Below, piece after piece: positions 8,167-9,849 of a stretch of DNA of 9,849 nt. The notes beneath the pieces were generated by a model that saw nothing but the letters and a program-made list of their open reading frames with translations, searched no databases and was not told the DNA's origin. The DNA comes from Clostridiaceae bacterium (GTDB taxonomy: Bacteria > Bacillota > Clostridia > Saccharofermentanales > DTU023). Each line of letters opens with the position of its first letter. Positions within the stretch are counted from its first letter, which is position 1. A program made the position numbers and the translations under genes. The stretch lies in assembly GCA_012800135.1 (NCBI GenBank), contig JAAZJV010000058.1, positions 1 through 9,849 on the forward strand, written 5' to 3'.

Positions 8167-9849
8167 CTACAAATCAGAAAGACGTTTCTGCTGTTCAAGT
8201 ACTGTTTCTAGTTGTTGCTCATACTGCGCCTTTTTCTCACGTTGCGTTTCTACAACGCGCTCAGGCGCTTTCTCTACAAACTGGCGGTTGGCTAACATCT
8301 TTGCTGCGCGGTCAATTTCTTTTCTCAAACGTTCTTCCGATTCTGCCAAACGAGCTCGTTCTTCTTCAACATCGACCAACTCACGCAGAGGTACCGCCAT
8401 TTCACCGCCTCTAAAAACGAAACTTACAGCATCCTGAGGCAATTCTTCTTTCGGCGCAAGGCGGTTCAAGGCAGTCACTCCTGCCAATCGTTCAAGCGTC
8501 TGCAGGCCTTCTTCCATACGACAAGCGATGGTATCATCTTCGGTTCGAAGCCAAGCAGAAAAACGATGTTGAGGCGACACATTGTACGTTGCGCGCAGAT
8601 TGCGAATTTCCCGGATGGCATCCATCATACTTTGCATCGCTGTTTCGGCCTCATGATCCGCGATGTACACATTCACATCAGGCCATAATTCACTGACCAA
8701 TAAGGCGTCATCGTGTAAGATGCCATAAATCTTTTCAGTCACGAAAGGCATGAAAGGATGCAACAGTTTCATGGTGTCTGACAACACGCGATACAGTGTG
8801 GATTGTGCAGCGCGACTTGTTCTTCCCCCTTCACGCAGACGTTCCTTCACCAATTCAATATACCAATCACAGAAATAATCCCACAGGAATCTGTAAATTT
8901 TGTCTTGAGCGAGTCCGAGTTCAAGAGCCTCCATATTGGACGTCACCGCTACGATAGTTCCGCGAAGTTCAGACATAATCCACCGGTCTTCGATGGTATA
9001 GTCGCTTTCCTCTACATCGGAAAAATCAAGGTCATCGTCGAGGTTCATCAAAGTGAATCGGAAAGCATTCCAAATTTTATTAATGAAATTGCGTCCATTC
9101 TCAAGTTTCTCTTCAGAAAGGCGCAGATCGTTCCCCGGCGCATTGCCCACAACGAGCGCGTAGCGAAGCGTATCCGCACCGTAATCGTCGATCACTTCGA
9201 GAGGATCTATGCCGTTACCCAATGATTTGGACATTTTCCGCCCTTGTTCATCGCGTACGAGACCGTGGATGAGCACCGTGTGGAACGGCGCTTTACCCGT
9301 GTGATGAAGGGCGGAGAAAATCATCCTCGCAACCCAGAAGAAAATAATATCGTATCCTGTCACCAAAACGTCCGTCGGATAAAACGCGCGGTAATCGTCC
9401 GTATCCTCAGGCCACCCCAGCGTCGAAAACGGCCAGAGCGCGGAAGAAAACCATGTATCAAGAGTATCATCGTCTTGGCGGAGCACAGTACTTCCGCAAG
9501 CTGTACAGAAAGGAGGCGTTTCTTCCGCTACGATGATCTCTCCACAGTCATCACAATACCAAGCAGGGATGCGATGTCCCCACCAAAGTTGGCGTGAAAT
9601 ACACCAGTCGCGAATGTTCTCCATCCAGTTAAAGTATATTTTCTTGAAATGATCCGGATTAAAGCGGACATCCCCGCGTTTAACGACTTCAATGGCCGGT
9701 TCGGCAAGCGGTTTCATCTTGACAAACCATTGCGTCGATATGCGCGGTTCCACGAGCGAGTGACAACGCTGACATGTGCCCACATTGTGGCGACGTTTTT
9801 CCTCTTTCTCTAAAAGTCCTTGACGTTTGAGGTCTTCTACTACAGCGCG
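8167..9849 (-). CDS. valS: Valyl-tRNA synthetase, C-terminal part (N terminus beyond the window)
   Basis: The frame is open to the right edge, so only the last 560 codons of a roughly 880-residue enzyme are seen; the HIGH motif and gene start lie outside. The GTG at 9783 is internal: the sequence before it (ending RRHN) continues the conserved HNVGTCQRC. The fragment contains part of the catalytic and editing region with VEPRISTQWFVKM, WWGHRIPAWYC, cysteine pairs CQRC, CDDC and CTAC, TGYDIIFFW, and the KMSKS loop KMSKSLGN at fragment residues about 205-212. It then runs through the anticodon-binding domain (WIMSEL, CDWYIEL, LHPFMPFVTEKIY) and ends in the family's C-terminal coiled coil, from about ERARLAESEERL to the stop. 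It attaches valine to tRNA-Val. Any T-box leader would be upstream, out of view. Confidence 0.97.
   Translation of the reverse strand, partial: RAVVEDLKRQGLLEKEEKRRHNVGTCQRCHSLVEPRISTQWFVKMKPLAEPAIEVVKRGDVRFNPDHFKKIYFNWMENIRDWCISRQLWWGHRIPAWYCDDCGEIIVAEETPPFCTACGSTVLRQDDDTLDTWFSSALWPFSTLGWPEDTDDYRAFYPTDVLVTGYDIIFFWVARMIFSALHHTGKAPFHTVLIHGLVRDEQGRKMSKSLGNGIDPLEVIDDYGADTLRYALVVGNAPGNDLRLSEEKLENGRNFINKIWNAFRFTLMNLDDDLDFSDVEESDYTIEDRWIMSELRGTIVAVTSNMEALELGLAQDKIYRFLWDYFCDWYIELVKERLREGGRTSRAAQSTLYRVLSDTMKLLHPFMPFVTEKIYGILHDDALLVSELWPDVNVYIADHEAETAMQSMMDAIREIRNLRATYNVSPQHRFSAWLRTEDDTIACRMEEGLQTLERLAGVTALNRLAPKEELPQDAVSFVFRGGEMAVPLRELVDVEEERARLAESEERLRKEIDRAAKMLANRQFVEKAPERVVETQREKKAQYEQQLETVLEQQKRLSDL

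Noticed and set aside
9781..9783. GTG at 9783 as the start of valS
   Set aside because: The frame stays open to the window edge and the residues before the GTG continue conserved valyl-tRNA synthetase sequence, so the gene is cut by the window.

Overview
The window looks like a chromosomal segment of a low-to-mid GC Bacillota. My best guess is the Negativicutes/Veillonella side of the phylum, judged from recalled resemblance of the ValRS, HU and aldolase proteins, not from a search. Strong GGAGG-type ribosome binding sites, sigma-A-like promoters, an NAD-dependent ligase and a Spo0A-type DNA-binding domain all fit Bacillota. Apart from HU, every supported gene is on the minus strand.

Layout from the right-hand end, in the direction of minus-strand transcription. 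The valS gene (valyl-tRNA synthetase) enters at the right edge without its N-terminal third and ends at 8167. A 144-bp gap carries a promoter and a 7-bp dyad ahead of the class II fructose-bisphosphate aldolase gene (7081-8022). Next is a 337-bp spacer, largely filled by a degenerate 60-63 bp tandem repeat. Then come ligA (NAD-dependent DNA ligase, 4656-6743) and a small two-helix membrane protein gene (4249-4656) whose start overlaps the ligA stop by one base. A 358-bp stretch without a supported gene (3891-4248) follows. After it lies a 222-residue protein (3222-3890) ending in a Spo0A-like DNA-binding domain but with no recognisable phosphorylatable receiver domain.

HU (2861-3136, plus strand) converges on that regulator and has a near-consensus promoter and an intrinsic terminator. 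Divergent from HU is a two-gene operon: a 74-residue DUF1858 CxxC protein (2406-2630) followed four bases later by a 643-residue membrane-anchored nucleotide-sugar dehydratase/epimerase of the CapD/PglF/WbpM type (470-2401). The first 469 bases show no convincing gene.

Most genes are housekeeping: translation, glycolysis, DNA replication and repair, nucleoid structure and surface glycan synthesis. The parts that deserve attention are the Spo0A-like protein without a usable receiver; a perfect 7-bp 0A-box match in the leader of the DUF1858/dehydratase operon; the tandem repeat between the aldolase and ligase genes; and the dyads over the HU and aldolase promoter regions. I did not find a defence system, CRISPR array, tRNA, rRNA or insertion sequence.
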